This document shows, piece by piece, positions 9,239-18,050 of a stretch of 64,000 nucleotides of DNA. Position 1 is the stretch's first letter. Every line of letters starts with the position of its first letter. Location: NCBI RefSeq assembly GCF_004138285.1, contig NZ_SCFN01000001.1, positions 930,001 to 994,000 of the forward strand. Reading direction: 5' to 3'. A program made the translations under genes and the position numbers. The stretch comes from Gottfriedia acidiceleris. GTDB lineage: Bacteria; Bacillota; Bacilli; Bacillales; Bacillaceae_G. A model generated the notes under the pieces. The model did no database searches, had not been told where the DNA came from, and saw only the letters and a list, made by a program, of their open reading frames with translations.

Positions 9239-9742
9239 ATGAGTGAAAAGGTTTCAAGACGCCAGTTTTTAAACTACACTTTAACAGGTGTAGGCGGCTT
9301 TATGGCGGCAGGAATGCTAATGCCATTGGCTCGTTTTGCCATTGACCCAGTTTTACAAAAAGAAGAAGCTGGAGCAATGGTGCAAGTTGGACTAGTTAAA
9401 GATTTAACGACTGACCCAAAACGCTTTGACTTTAAAGTTAAGCAGGTAGATGGTTGGGTTAAATCTGATGCGTCACACATTGCATGGGTGTACAAGAATT
9501 CAAATGGAGACATCGTTGCGTTATCACCTACTTGTAAGCATTTAGGCTGTACAGTTGGTTGGAACGACAATAAAGATTTTCCAAATCAATTCTTCTGTCC
9601 ATGTCATGGCGGTCGTTACCATAAGGATGGTAAAAACATTAAAGGTACACCACCGCTTGGTCCACTAGACAACTATGCGGTAAAAGTGAAAGGTGATTCT
9701 TTCTATCTTGGTAAACTAGAACCAAATACAGGAGGTAAATAA
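9239..9742 (+). CDS. qcrA: Menaquinol:cytochrome c reductase, Rieske iron-sulfur subunit
   Basis: Iron-sulfur subunit of the bc complex that passes electrons from menaquinol to cytochrome c. The 167-residue product has a twin-arginine-like start (SRRQFLNYTLTG) and one N-terminal membrane anchor (about residues 15-33). The Rieske cluster ligands are in CKHLGC and CPCHGG, about residues 98-131. I chose the ATG at 9239 because AGGGGGG precedes it; the in-frame GTG at 9218 gives a seven-residue extension without support. First gene of qcrABC, two bases from qcrB, behind its own promoter. Confidence 0.95.
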   Translation: MSEKVSRRQFLNYTLTGVGGFMAAGMLMPLARFAIDPVLQKEEAGAMVQVGLVKDLTTDPKRFDFKVKQVDGWVKSDASHIAWVYKNSNGDIVALSPTCKHLGCTVGWNDNKDFPNQFFCPCHGGRYHKDGKNIKGTPPLGPLDNYAVKVKGDSFYLGKLEPNTGGK

Positions 9743-9744
9743 TC

Positions 9745-10419
9745 GTGCTTAACAAAATTTACGACTGGGTAGATGAGCGATTAGAAATTACGCCTCTTTG
9801 GAGAGATATCGCTGATCATGAAGTACCAGAACACGTTAATCCAGCACATCATTTTTCAGCATTCGTATATTGCTTCGGTGGATTAACATTTTTCGTTACA
9901 GTAATTCAAATTTTATCTGGAATGTTCTTAACAATGTACTATGTTCCAGATATCAAAAATGCATGGGAATCAGTTTATTACTTACAAAACAACGTTGCAT
10001 ACGGACAAATCGTTCGTGGTATGCATCACTGGGGTGCAAGTTTAGTAATTGTTATGATGTTTTTACATACTTTACGTGTATTCTTCCAAGGCGCATATAA
10101 AAAGCCTCGTGAGCTTAACTGGGTTGTAGGGGTTTTAATCTTCTTCGTAATGCTTGGATTAGGCTTTACAGGATATTTATTACCTTGGGATATGAAAGCG
10201 TTATTTGCGACTAAAGTAGGTCTGCAAATTGCTGAACAAACACCATTTATTGGTAAGCAAGTGAAAACGTTAATTGCAGGTAATCCGGAAATCATCGGTG
10301 CACAAACATTAACTCGTTTCTTCGCAATCCATGTATTCTTCTTACCTGGTGCTTTACTTGCTCTTATGGGTGCCCATTTCTTAATTATTCGTAAGCAAGG
10401 TATTTCAGGTCCACTATAA
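9745..10419 (+). CDS. qcrB: Menaquinol:cytochrome c reductase, cytochrome b subunit
   Basis: Cytochrome b6-type subunit with four transmembrane helices carrying two b hemes; it oxidises menaquinol at the outer face. The heme histidines are in GMHHWGASLVIV (helix II, near residues 92-94) and FFAIHVFFLPG (helix IV, near residue 195). Length 224 matches the Bacillus b6 type, with subunit IV in the next gene. It starts with GTG, preceded by AGGAGGTAAATAATC. A hairpin lies between it and qcrC. Confidence 0.95.
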   Translation: MLNKIYDWVDERLEITPLWRDIADHEVPEHVNPAHHFSAFVYCFGGLTFFVTVIQILSGMFLTMYYVPDIKNAWESVYYLQNNVAYGQIVRGMHHWGASLVIVMMFLHTLRVFFQGAYKKPRELNWVVGVLIFFVMLGLGFTGYLLPWDMKALFATKVGLQIAEQTPFIGKQVKTLIAGNPEIIGAQTLTRFFAIHVFFLPGALLALMGAHFLIIRKQGISGPL

Positions 10420-10433
10420 GATTTAGTGCATGG

Positions 10434-10459
10434 GGCTTTAGTAAAAAATGACTAAAGTG
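10434..10459 (+). promoter_or_regulatory. Hairpin between qcrB and qcrC
   Basis: CTTTAGT at 10436-10442 pairs with ACTAAAG at 10451-10457. There is no T run, so this is not a terminator. It sits 24 bases before qcrC and could stabilise or process the operon mRNA. Confidence 0.45.
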
Positions 10460-10482
10460 TGTCGAAATAAAGGAGGGAGAAC

Positions 10483-11259
10483 ATGCATCGCGGTAAAGGA
10501 ATGAAATTTGTAGGTGACTCACGTGTACCTGCAATGGCAGGACGTAAACCTAATGTACCAAAGGATTATTCAGAATATCCTGGTAAAACTGAAGCATTCT
10601 GGCCAAACTTCTTATTAAAAGAATGGATGGTAGGAGCAGTTTTCTTAATTGGATACTTAACATTAACAATTGCACATCCATCTCCACTTGAGAGGGTTGC
10701 AGACCCAACTGATACTGGCTATACGCCATTACCAGACTGGTATTTCTTATTCTTATATCAATTCTTAAAATATAGCTATGCTTCTGGTGACTATAACGTA
10801 ATTGGTGCTTTCGTAATTCCTGGATTAGCATTTGGTGGCCTATTATTAGCGCCATTCTTAGATCGTAGTCCACATAGAAAACCAATTAAACGTCCATTAG
10901 CTACAGGATTTATGCTATTAGCTTTATCTGGTGTAATTTATTTAACATGGGAAGCTGCGGCTCACCATGACTGGAAAAAACAAAAAGAACAAGGTAAAAT
11001 CCGTACTTTTGTTGAATTAAATAAAGAAGATCCAGCATATAAACTATTGCAAAAAAATACTTGTGTATCTTGCCATGGCGATAATCTTGAAGGTGGCGCA
11101 GCAGCTCCAAGTCTTCAAAATAATGGTTTAAAACCTGAAGAAATCGCTCATATCGCAAGAAACGGTCGAAAAGCGATGCCAGCTGGTGTATTTAAAGGTA
11201 CTGACGCAGAACTTAAAGTGCTAGCTGAATTCGTTTCAAAAGCAGGTAAAACAGAGTAA
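10483..11259 (+). CDS. qcrC: Menaquinol:cytochrome c reductase, subunit IV-cytochrome c fusion
   Basis: A 258-residue fusion. The first part is subunit IV of the b6-type complex, with three membrane helices and the PDWYFLF segment near residue 84 that contributes to the quinol site. The last 80 residues are a cytochrome c domain with the heme attachment motif CVSCH near residue 195 and the axial methionine in KAMPAG near 232. The fusion is the normal form in Bacillus. AAAGGAGGG precedes the ATG. It closes the qcr operon. Confidence 0.95.
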   Translation: MHRGKGMKFVGDSRVPAMAGRKPNVPKDYSEYPGKTEAFWPNFLLKEWMVGAVFLIGYLTLTIAHPSPLERVADPTDTGYTPLPDWYFLFLYQFLKYSYASGDYNVIGAFVIPGLAFGGLLLAPFLDRSPHRKPIKRPLATGFMLLALSGVIYLTWEAAAHHDWKKQKEQGKIRTFVELNKEDPAYKLLQKNTCVSCHGDNLEGGAAAPSLQNNGLKPEEIAHIARNGRKAMPAGVFKGTDAELKVLAEFVSKAGKTE

Positions 11260-11261
11260 TT

Positions 11262-11292
11262 AAAAGAGAGTCGAATTTTCGACTCTTTTTTT
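11262..11292 (+). terminator. Terminator after qcrC
   Basis: GAGTCGAA pairs with TTCGACTC, with A residues before and seven T residues after, just past the qcrC stop. Confidence 0.85.
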
Positions 11293-11410
11293 ATGTTGTA
11301 TTGTATACTGAAATAATAACATGTAAAAAATGTGATGATACATATAAATTGTGAACTTTGTGTTATAAATTTATTAAATCTCCTAAGTGAAAGCGAGATG
11401 AAGTGAAATA

Positions 11411-11995
11411 GTGAACATACTCTATAGTATGCTACGGCTTAAACCTAACTTAATTGCTTTATTTATAATAAATGTACTAGGAACAATCTATGGATACTAT
11501 TGGTATCAATCTCAACTGAAGTATACTCCTGGTTGTTTAAAAATATTTGTACCTGATAGTCCAACTGCATCATTATTTTTTTGTATTGTATTGCTACTTT
11601 TCATTCTAAATAAACGGAATGGATTAATAGAGGCACTAGCATATGTAAGCTTGATGAAATATGGAATTTGGGCAGTTTTAATGAATGGAATGGTTCTTTA
11701 TTTATCAGGTGGACTTGATGCGGTTGCATACTTATTAATTTTTTCGCATGGGGCTATGGCAATCCAGGCGGTTTTGTATGCACCAACATTTAAAGTTAAA
11801 AAATGGCACTTGACTGTTGCAAGTATTTGGATCTTACAGGATTTAATTTTTGACTATGTTTTTGGAACAATGCCAGAATATTATATGCTTTCTGATTACA
11901 GAATTTGGATTGCTTTAGTTACATTTTGGCTAACTATATTTGTTATTTTAATTGCTTATTACCACTTAATTTTAAAAAATAGAGCTCGTGTTTGA
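11411..11995 (+). CDS. ypjA: Membrane protein YpjA, DUF1405
   Basis: A 194-residue integral membrane protein with about five to six hydrophobic helices, matching the DUF1405 family by the conserved INVLGTIYGYYWYQSQL near residue 20 and VPDSPTASLFF near residue 50. Function is unknown. The start is taken as the GTG at 11411, with only a weak ribosome-binding site; an ATG at 11429 is an alternative. It lies 150 bases after qcrC and before ypjB, the order seen in B. subtilis. Confidence 0.8.
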   Translation: MNILYSMLRLKPNLIALFIINVLGTIYGYYWYQSQLKYTPGCLKIFVPDSPTASLFFCIVLLLFILNKRNGLIEALAYVSLMKYGIWAVLMNGMVLYLSGGLDAVAYLLIFSHGAMAIQAVLYAPTFKVKKWHLTVASIWILQDLIFDYVFGTMPEYYMLSDYRIWIALVTFWLTIFVILIAYYHLILKNRARV

Positions 11996-12012
11996 ACAAG
12001 TTCTAATCTTGT

Positions 12013-12050
12013 CCTTTCTCTCATAATTATTAGTAGTTATGAGGGAGGGG
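12013..12050 (+). promoter_or_regulatory. Hairpin that sequesters the ypjB ribosome-binding site
   Basis: CCTTTCTCTCATAA at 12013-12026 pairs without a gap with TTATGAGGGAGGGG at 12037-12050 (14 pairs, three of them G-U). The right arm contains the whole Shine-Dalgarno sequence GGGAGGGG of ypjB, whose ATG is at 12055. No T run follows, so translation control is more likely than termination. Confidence 0.55.
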
Positions 12051-12054
12051 TTTG

Positions 12055-12837
12055 ATGAAAAAATTAATTGCGGGGATAAGCGTTTTTTTTATTTTCTTTT
12101 CATTTAATACGGTAAAAGGGTACGCTAAAATAGATCAAGAAACTTCACTAATCGAAAAATCGCTCTCTTTAGTACAAGATGGTGATTATGTTCATGGGGC
12201 TAATTTATTAGAACAATTAGAAACAAAGTATATGGCTTCAGCAAAAAAGAATAAGGATTTCACACCAAAGGAGTTAGAAACCATTTCAGTTACTTTTCAA
12301 AATGCGCTTGTATCTTTAACAAATGATGCAAGTGATCCACAAGAAAAAGTTGCCGATGTACTTGGTTTGAGATTATTGATTGATGCTGGAGAAACGACAA
12401 TGCAGCCGATGTGGAAGGAAATGAAAAAGTCGGTTATGACTCCACTACTGAATATGGAGTCAGCATATAAACGAGGTAATTCTGAAGCATATGAAACGCA
12501 ATTAAATCAATTCTTACACCAATTTGAGATTATTTATCCAAGTCTTATCATGGATCTTCCATATGATGAAGTAAAAAAATTAAATTCACTTGTTTCGTTT
12601 TTAGATGATTATCGAATTAATCAAGAATCCATTCCAGCTTTTCAACAAAAGTTGGATGAGACAAAAAGTGAATTATTATTCATTTTTGATCAAGGTAACT
12701 CAATTATTCCTCCTGTTTCCATTTGGACAATTTTTACAACTGGAGTAATTATTGTGGGTACATTAAGTTATGTCGGTTGGAGAAAATATATAGGTGATCG
12801 AAATAAAAACAAAAAAAGAAGAGAACATAATGATTGA
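12055..12837 (+). CDS. ypjB: Sporulation protein YpjB
   Basis: A 260-residue exported and membrane-anchored protein. A signal sequence (MKKLIAGISVFFIFFSFNTV) leads, and one membrane helix near the C-terminus (IWTIFTTGVIIVGTLSYVGW) is followed by a lysine- and arginine-rich tail facing the cytosol, so the 200-residue body is outside the membrane. The family is annotated as a sporulation protein in Bacillus; its molecular role is not known. The ATG at 12055 is used; an in-frame TTG at 12052 is too close to the ribosome-binding site. The ribosome-binding site is inside a strong hairpin. Confidence 0.8.
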   Translation: MKKLIAGISVFFIFFSFNTVKGYAKIDQETSLIEKSLSLVQDGDYVHGANLLEQLETKYMASAKKNKDFTPKELETISVTFQNALVSLTNDASDPQEKVADVLGLRLLIDAGETTMQPMWKEMKKSVMTPLLNMESAYKRGNSEAYETQLNQFLHQFEIIYPSLIMDLPYDEVKKLNSLVSFLDDYRINQESIPAFQQKLDETKSELLFIFDQGNSIIPPVSIWTIFTTGVIIVGTLSYVGWRKYIGDRNKNKKRREHND

Positions 12838-12863
12838 CAAATTTCTCTAAAAGTTATTACAAT
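12834..12863 (+). promoter_or_regulatory. Sigma-A promoter of the YugP-type gene
   Basis: TTGACA at 12834-12839 (inside the last codons of ypjB), an 18-base spacer and TACAAT at 12858-12863, 33 bases before the next ATG. Confidence 0.6.
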
Positions 12864-12895
12864 ATCGTAAAATCACACTCCTTGGAGGAATTACA

Positions 12896-13576
12896 ATGAG
12901 TTATTTAATTTACTTTTTTATTTTGTTGATTGTACCTATATATGCGCAAATGAGGGTTAAATCAACTTTTAAAAAGTATTCACAAGTTGGTTCTACATCA
13001 CATTTAACGGGTGCAGAAGTAGCGAGAAAGATTTTAAATGAAAATGGATTATATAATGTGGCAGTAGAGGAAACTCGAGGATATTTATCTGACCATTATG
13101 ATCCACGTGCAAAAGTTGTAAGATTATCAACTGAAAATTATCATGGATATTCAGTTGCGGGTACTGCAGTTGCTGCTCATGAAGTAGGACATGCAATTCA
13201 AGATGCAAATGACTATAGCTTTTTAAGATTCCGTCATTCATTAGTACCTGTTGCAAATTTCAGCTCCAATTTTTCTTATATTTTTATATTAATTGGCATG
13301 TTTTCTCAACTATCAGGTGCATTTTTAATAGGAATTGTTTTATTAGCATTAGGTGTACTGTTCCAAGTTGTTACACTTCCTGTTGAATTTAATGCCTCAA
13401 GTAGAGCCTTAAAACAAATTACAACTTTGGACATTATCAATTCGAATGAGCATGTTTATGCAAAACGTGTTTTAAACGCAGCTGCATTAACATATGTTGC
13501 AGCGGCTGCGGTAGCTGTCGCAGAATTATTAAGATTAATTTTGATTTATACGGGTATGACACGTAGTGATGATTAG
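12896..13576 (+). CDS. Membrane zinc metallopeptidase, YugP type
   Basis: A 226-residue membrane protein of the zinc protease family represented by B. subtilis YugP. The metal-binding HEVGHA motif is near residue 95, after the conserved RVLS/RLSTENYHGYS region, with a first membrane helix at residues 3-17 and two or three more between 120 and 220. Its substrate is not known. TTGGAGGAATTACA gives a strong ribosome-binding site. It has its own promoter and terminator. In B. subtilis this protease is encoded elsewhere, so its place next to ypjB is a local arrangement. Confidence 0.85.
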   Translation: MSYLIYFFILLIVPIYAQMRVKSTFKKYSQVGSTSHLTGAEVARKILNENGLYNVAVEETRGYLSDHYDPRAKVVRLSTENYHGYSVAGTAVAAHEVGHAIQDANDYSFLRFRHSLVPVANFSSNFSYIFILIGMFSQLSGAFLIGIVLLALGVLFQVVTLPVEFNASSRALKQITTLDIINSNEHVYAKRVLNAAALTYVAAAAVAVAELLRLILIYTGMTRSDD

Positions 13577-13591
13577 TATTAAAATAAAATT

Positions 13592-13632
13592 AAAAGAGGT
13601 TCTGGCTATCAATGCCAAGAACCTCTTTTTGT
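13592..13632. terminator. Terminator between yugP-like gene and ypjC
   Basis: AAAGAGGTTCT pairs with AGAACCTCTTT, with a GGC/GCC extension, A-rich on the left and T-rich on the right. It serves two convergent genes. Confidence 0.8.
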
Positions 13633-13645
13633 TTTGAGTTAAATA

Positions 13646-14518
13646 TTAAGGGTGAAGAGGGACTTTATTTTCATCTAATGTAAAGCCTTCACCAAGTACA
13701 TCATGCACTTCTGTAACGGCTACAAAAGCGTGTGGATCGATATCCTGAATGATGTTTTTTAAATGAACTAATTCATTTTTCGGTACGACACAAAATAAAA
13801 CGTCTTTACTTTCTCCAGTAAATGTTCCAGTTGCTTTTAAGTAAGTTGCGCCACGTTCCATTTCCTTCATAATTCGAGCTGCAATTAAATCATTTTTCTC
13901 AGAAATAATATTTGCTCCACGTGCAGCATATGCACCCTCTTGCATAAAATCAATTATTCTTGCTCCGACAAAAACTGCGACTAAAGTATACATAGCTTCA
14001 TATGCTTTTAAGTAAGTCAAAAGAGAAAGTGTAATGACAACAAAGTCAAAAATAAACATCGTTTTTCCCATGTTAATACCTTTGTACTTATATGCTAAAC
14101 GAGCGATGATATCGACACCACCAGTCGTTCCACCAAATCTAAAAATAATTCCTAATCCTACACCAATAAATACACCCGCAAATAGTGAGGCTAACATTAA
14201 ATCGCCATGAACATCTATATTGAAAGTAAATTTCTCAAATAATTTCAAGAAAAAAGAGACTGCAACAGTTCCAATAATTGTATAAAGCATTGTCACTGTA
14301 CCAAGTAATCTCCAACCAATAAAAAATAAAGGGACGTTTAAGGCTAAGTTTGAGATCCAAACCGGAATATTTAGTTCAGCTAAAAGAATTAAGTTAATTC
14401 CTGTAAAGCCACCTTCAGCAAGATTGTTTGGAATATTTATATTCATAATTCCAAAAGAAAAAATTGCAGAACCTAAAATAATAAATAAGATATTGCGTAA
14501 CTTCAATTTAAAAATCAT
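13646..14518 (-). CDS. ypjC: YitT-family membrane protein YpjC
   Basis: A 290-residue protein of the YitT/UPF0750 family: five or six membrane helices in the first 190 residues (GSAIFSFGIMNINIPNNLAEGGFTGINL is the family signature, seen here from residue 16) followed by a cytosolic DUF2179 domain of about 90 residues near the C-terminus. Function is unknown; some members have been proposed to be transporters. It is on the strand opposite to all neighbours, divergent from ypjD and convergent with the protease gene. Confidence 0.85.
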   Translation of the reverse strand: MIFKLKLRNILFIILGSAIFSFGIMNINIPNNLAEGGFTGINLILLAELNIPVWISNLALNVPLFFIGWRLLGTVTMLYTIIGTVAVSFFLKLFEKFTFNIDVHGDLMLASLFAGVFIGVGLGIIFRFGGTTGGVDIIARLAYKYKGINMGKTMFIFDFVVITLSLLTYLKAYEAMYTLVAVFVGARIIDFMQEGAYAARGANIISEKNDLIAARIMKEMERGATYLKATGTFTGESKDVLFCVVPKNELVHLKNIIQDIDPHAFVAVTEVHDVLGEGFTLDENKVPLHP

Positions 14519-14602
14519 ATACTTCCTCCATACTTTAAAAATTACCCTAAACTCTTATTTTTATCTTATCTTGTATTTTTTTCAAGTAAAATAATATATA
14601 AT

Positions 14603-14631
14603 TTGTCAAAAAGTGGTCAATTCGATAAGAT
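14603..14631 (+). promoter_or_regulatory. Promoter of the ypjD-dapB-birA run
   Basis: TTGTCA at 14603-14608, a 17-base spacer and TAAGAT at 14626-14631, 24 bases before the ypjD start. Confidence 0.5.
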
Positions 14632-14654
14632 TTAATTGAGGAGTTGATATTAGT

Positions 14655-14984
14655 ATGCACGAAAAAACGATGAAAGAAATGCAAAAAGAAGTCGATACAT
14701 ATATAGGTCAATTTAAAGAAGGATATTTTAGTCCTTTAGCAATGATGGCTAGGTTAACTGAAGAAATGGGTGAGTTAGCTAGAGAAATCAATCATACCTA
14801 TGGTGAAAAGCCTAAGAAAAGCACTGAAAAAGAAAAGCTAATTGAAGAAGAATTAGGTGATGTATTATTTGTTATGATTTGTTTAGCAAATAGCCTAAAT
14901 ATAGACTTACAAGAAGCACATGATATGGTGATGAATAAGTTTAATACTCGAGATAAAGATCGTTGGACAAGGAAGGAAGTTTAA
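14655..14984 (+). CDS. ypjD: MazG-like nucleotide pyrophosphohydrolase YpjD
   Basis: A 109-residue all-helical MazG-type enzyme expected to hydrolyse nucleoside triphosphates to monophosphates. The metal-binding acidic motif is visible as [14 protein letters not shown] near residue 36 and the second half as [16 protein letters not shown] near residue 68 (ExxE and ExxD). The true nucleotide substrate is not known. It is the first gene of a run of seven closely spaced genes ending with birA, with one base separating it from dapB. Confidence 0.88.
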   Translation: MHEKTMKEMQKEVDTYIGQFKEGYFSPLAMMARLTEEMGELAREINHTYGEKPKKSTEKEKLIEEELGDVLFVMICLANSLNIDLQEAHDMVMNKFNTRDKDRWTRKEV

Positions 14985-14985
14985 A

Positions 14986-15789
14986 ATGGATAAAGTAATT
15001 AGAGTAGTATTAGCGGGACCAAGAGGTAAAATGGGAATTGAAGCTTTACAATTAATTGATCGAACTGAGCATTTTCACCTTGTAGCTGCAGTAGATTATA
15101 AATTAGGTGGAGAACAAATCCAAAAGGTTAACCCTGGGTTTAAAGGTGAAGCAAAAATATATGAAACATTAGAACAATGTATCGAAAATGAAAGCTTTGA
15201 TGTACTTGTTGATTTAACAACACCTGAAATTGGAAAAAAACATGCATTTTTAGCTTTAAAAAATGGTATTCGACCTGTAATAGGTACAACTGGTTTTACA
15301 AAAGAGGAACTTGATGATTTAAAAGAGTTAGCTTTAAATAATGAGCTAGGTTGTATTATTGCGCCAAATTTTGCAATTGGTGCTATATTAATGATGAAGT
15401 TCTCTGCAATGGCAGCGAAATATTTTAAAGATATCGAAATCATTGAGCTACATCATGACCAAAAATTAGACGCGCCTTCAGGTACAGCTCTTAAAACAGT
15501 TCAAATGATTGAAGAAGTTCGTGAATCGAAAGTACAAGGACATCCTAATGAAGTAGAAACTGAAGCTGGTGCTAGAGGTGCTGATCTAAATGGAATGAGA
15601 GTTCATAGCGTAAGATTACCTGGTTTAGTTGCGCATCAACAAGTTTTATTCGGTGGTGATGGTCAACTATTAACAATCCGACATGATTCAATGAATCGAG
15701 CTTCTTTTATGTCTGGAGTTAAAGTAGCAGTTGAGGAAGTAATGAAACTTTCAGAGCTAGTCTATGGTTTAGAAAATATAATGGACTAA
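14986..15789 (+). CDS. dapB: 4-hydroxy-tetrahydrodipicolinate reductase
   Basis: Second step of the lysine and dipicolinate branch from aspartate; dipicolinate is needed for spores. The 267-residue product has an N-terminal NAD(P)-binding segment ([10 protein letters not shown]), TTGFTKEEL near residue 103 and the signature [15 protein letters not shown] near residue 155, with the catalytic histidine and lysine. AAGGAAG precedes the ATG. It lies between ypjD and mgsA in one transcription unit. Confidence 0.96.
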   Translation: MDKVIRVVLAGPRGKMGIEALQLIDRTEHFHLVAAVDYKLGGEQIQKVNPGFKGEAKIYETLEQCIENESFDVLVDLTTPEIGKKHAFLALKNGIRPVIGTTGFTKEELDDLKELALNNELGCIIAPNFAIGAILMMKFSAMAAKYFKDIEIIELHHDQKLDAPSGTALKTVQMIEEVRESKVQGHPNEVETEAGARGADLNGMRVHSVRLPGLVAHQQVLFGGDGQLLTIRHDSMNRASFMSGVKVAVEEVMKLSELVYGLENIMD

Positions 15790-15803
15790 AGGTGGTGCAG
15801 GTA

Positions 15804-16166
15804 GTGAAAATAGCTCTAATTGCTCACGATAAGAGAAAAGACGCATTAGTAACTTTTGTTCAAGAAAATGAATCTTTTTTTCAGCAACATGAACTATTTT
15901 CAACAGGTACTACAGGACTACGTGTAATGGAAAATACAACTTTAAAAATTTATCGCTTTCAATCTGGTCCTCTCGGAGGAGATCAAGAAATAGGTGCATT
16001 AATAGCTAAAGGGAAAATGGACGCGATTTTCTTTTTTAGGGATCCATTAACTGCTCAACCGCATGAACCAGATGTAAATGCTTTATTAAGGCTATGCGAT
16101 GTTTTTCATGTCCCGGTGGCAACGAATATTCAAACCGCTAAGGCAGTTGTGAAATTTTTTAGTTAG
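15804..16166 (+). CDS. mgsA: Methylglyoxal synthase (short C-terminus)
   Basis: Converts dihydroxyacetone phosphate to methylglyoxal, a bypass that relieves phosphosugar stress. Substrate and catalytic residues are present: [10 protein letters not shown] at the start, [19 protein letters not shown] near residue 56 and [13 protein letters not shown] near residue 80. Start GTG at 15804 aligns with the family (KIALIAHD) and has AAAGGTGG upstream. At 120 residues it is shorter than B. subtilis MgsA: it ends just after the ATN...TAK segment and lacks the usual last 15-20 residues. The bacillithiol genes that follow detoxify methylglyoxal. Confidence 0.93.
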   Translation: MKIALIAHDKRKDALVTFVQENESFFQQHELFSTGTTGLRVMENTTLKIYRFQSGPLGGDQEIGALIAKGKMDAIFFFRDPLTAQPHEPDVNALLRLCDVFHVPVATNIQTAKAVVKFFS

Positions 16167-16186
16167 TTTGAAAGAGAGTGAGAAAA

Positions 16187-16888
16187 GTGGAATATTTTGA
16201 TGTACTTGCATTTGGAGCGCATCCAGATGATGTTGAGATTGGTATGGCAGGCACGATTGCTAAATTTACTAAGTTAGGCTATAAGGTTGCTATTTGTGAT
16301 TTAACTGAAGCGGAGCTCTCATCAAATGGGGATACTTTTATTAGAAGAAAAGAAGCTGAAGAAGCAGATAAGATTTTAGGGGTTTCAAAGCGTTTTAATT
16401 TATCATTACCAGATAGGGGGCTATACTTATCTGAGGAAGCGATTAAACAAGTAGCTGCTTTAATTCGAATGACGAAGCCTAGTATTATTTTCTCACCATA
16501 TGAAGTGGATCGTCATCCTGATCATGGTAATTGTACAAAAATAGTAGAAGAAGCAGTATTTTCATCAGGGATTAGAAAATTTAATGTAAATACAAATCAT
16601 GATGCTCACAAAGTTAAACATGTTTTTCAATATATGATTAATGGGTTTCATCGACCAAATTTTATTGTTGATGTTTCAGAAACGATTGAAGTCAAAAGGG
16701 CAGCTTTAGAAGCATATGAAAGTCAATTTACTCCCGGTCCAGATGGTGTAGTTACGCCTTTAACAAACGACTATGTAAATAGCGTAATTGCAAGAGAGAA
16801 AATTTTTGGGAAAGAAGCAGGAGTCCCATATGGGGAAGGGTTTATGACAAAGAGACCACTCCTTTTAAATGCAGATTGGTTAGTTTAA
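16187..16888 (+). CDS. bshB1: Bacillithiol biosynthesis deacetylase BshB1
   Basis: Zinc-dependent LmbE-family deacetylase that removes acetate from GlcNAc-malate to give GlcN-malate, the second step of bacillithiol synthesis. The metal site AHPDDVEIGM is near residue 10, and the third ligand histidine lies in PYEVDRHPDHGNC near residue 107. The GTG at 16187 is preferred because AGAGAG is eight bases upstream and the product then starts as in the family; the in-frame GTG at 16178 is too near the ribosome-binding site. It is followed directly by bshA. Confidence 0.95.
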   Translation: MEYFDVLAFGAHPDDVEIGMAGTIAKFTKLGYKVAICDLTEAELSSNGDTFIRRKEAEEADKILGVSKRFNLSLPDRGLYLSEEAIKQVAALIRMTKPSIIFSPYEVDRHPDHGNCTKIVEEAVFSSGIRKFNVNTNHDAHKVKHVFQYMINGFHRPNFIVDVSETIEVKRAALEAYESQFTPGPDGVVTPLTNDYVNSVIAREKIFGKEAGVPYGEGFMTKRPLLLNADWLV

Positions 16889-16918
16889 GAAGAAATGAAG
16901 AAGTTTAGGAGAGATAAA

Positions 16919-18049
16919 ATGAAATTAAAAATTGGGATTACATGTTATCCTTCAGTAGGCGGTTCTGGTGTGATTGCGACTGAGCTAGGTAAGTTATTAG
17001 CAGAACTAGGACATGAAATTCATTTTATTTCATCAAGTATGCCGTTTCGTTTAAATAAAGTATATCCTAATATTTATTATCATGCAGTTGACGTAAATCA
17101 ATATTCAGTTTTCCAATATCCACCATATGATTTAGCATTGGCGAGTAAGATGGCTGAAATTGCAAACCGTGAAAAATTAGATATTTTACATGTACATTAT
17201 GCGATTCCGCATGCAGTATGTGCTGTTCTAGCAAAACAAATGATTCATCATGATATTAAAATTGTAACGACTTTACATGGAACAGATATAACAGTTCTTG
17301 GTTATGACCTATCTTTAACAGAGTTAATTAAGTTCGGGATTGAAAAATCGGATGTTGTAACAGCGGTCTCAAATGATTTAATACGTCAAACAGAGGAATT
17401 AGTTAACCCTGATAAAGAATTACAAACTGTATATAATTTTATTGATGAAAGAGTGTATTACAAAAGAAATTGTCGCGCATTAAAAGCAGAGTACGGGATT
17501 CAAGAACATGAAAAAGTCATTATACATATTTCAAATTTCCGTCAAGTTAAACGAACAAAAGATGTAGTCGATGTATTTAACTTAGTAAGAAAAGAAATTC
17601 CATCCAAGTTACTATTAGTCGGTGATGGTCCGGAGATCTCAAGTTTATGTAAATTAGTAAGAGAGCTTGGAATTGAGAATGATGTTTTATTTTTAGGAAA
17701 GCAAGAGAATGTTGAAGAGTTACTTTCAATGAGCGATATAAAATTACTACTTTCGTCAAAAGAAAGCTTTGGTTTAGTATTACTTGAGGCGATGGCTTGT
17801 GGAGTTCCATGTATCGGTACAAGAGTTGGTGGAATTCCAGAAGTAATTGAACATGGGGAAAATGGATATATTTGTGAACTAGGAGATATTGAACAAATCG
17901 CTTATTATACTCTTAACTTATTACAAGATGAAGAACTACATAAACGCATATCAAGTCGAGCGATTGAAATTGTGAAAGAAAGATTTCAATCAAATAAAAT
18001 CGTTTCACAATATTTATCCATTTATAATGAGTTATTAGGAATGAAATAA
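16919..18049 (+). CDS. bshA: N-acetyl-alpha-D-glucosaminyl L-malate synthase BshA
   Basis: GT4-family glycosyltransferase that joins GlcNAc from UDP-GlcNAc to L-malate, the first step of bacillithiol synthesis. Of its 376 residues, the N-terminal [20 protein letters not shown] and the C-terminal donor site ([27 protein letters not shown], near residue 280) are diagnostic. The ATG at 16919 has AGGAGAG seven bases upstream and gives [11 protein letters not shown], as in B. subtilis; the ATG at 16895 would add eight unmatched residues. It is one base from cca. Confidence 0.95.
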   Translation: MKLKIGITCYPSVGGSGVIATELGKLLAELGHEIHFISSSMPFRLNKVYPNIYYHAVDVNQYSVFQYPPYDLALASKMAEIANREKLDILHVHYAIPHAVCAVLAKQMIHHDIKIVTTLHGTDITVLGYDLSLTELIKFGIEKSDVVTAVSNDLIRQTEELVNPDKELQTVYNFIDERVYYKRNCRALKAEYGIQEHEKVIIHISNFRQVKRTKDVVDVFNLVRKEIPSKLLLVGDGPEISSLCKLVRELGIENDVLFLGKQENVEELLSMSDIKLLLSSKESFGLVLLEAMACGVPCIGTRVGGIPEVIEHGENGYICELGDIEQIAYYTLNLLQDEELHKRISSRAIEIVKERFQSNKIVSQYLSIYNELLGMK

Positions 18050-18050
18050 T

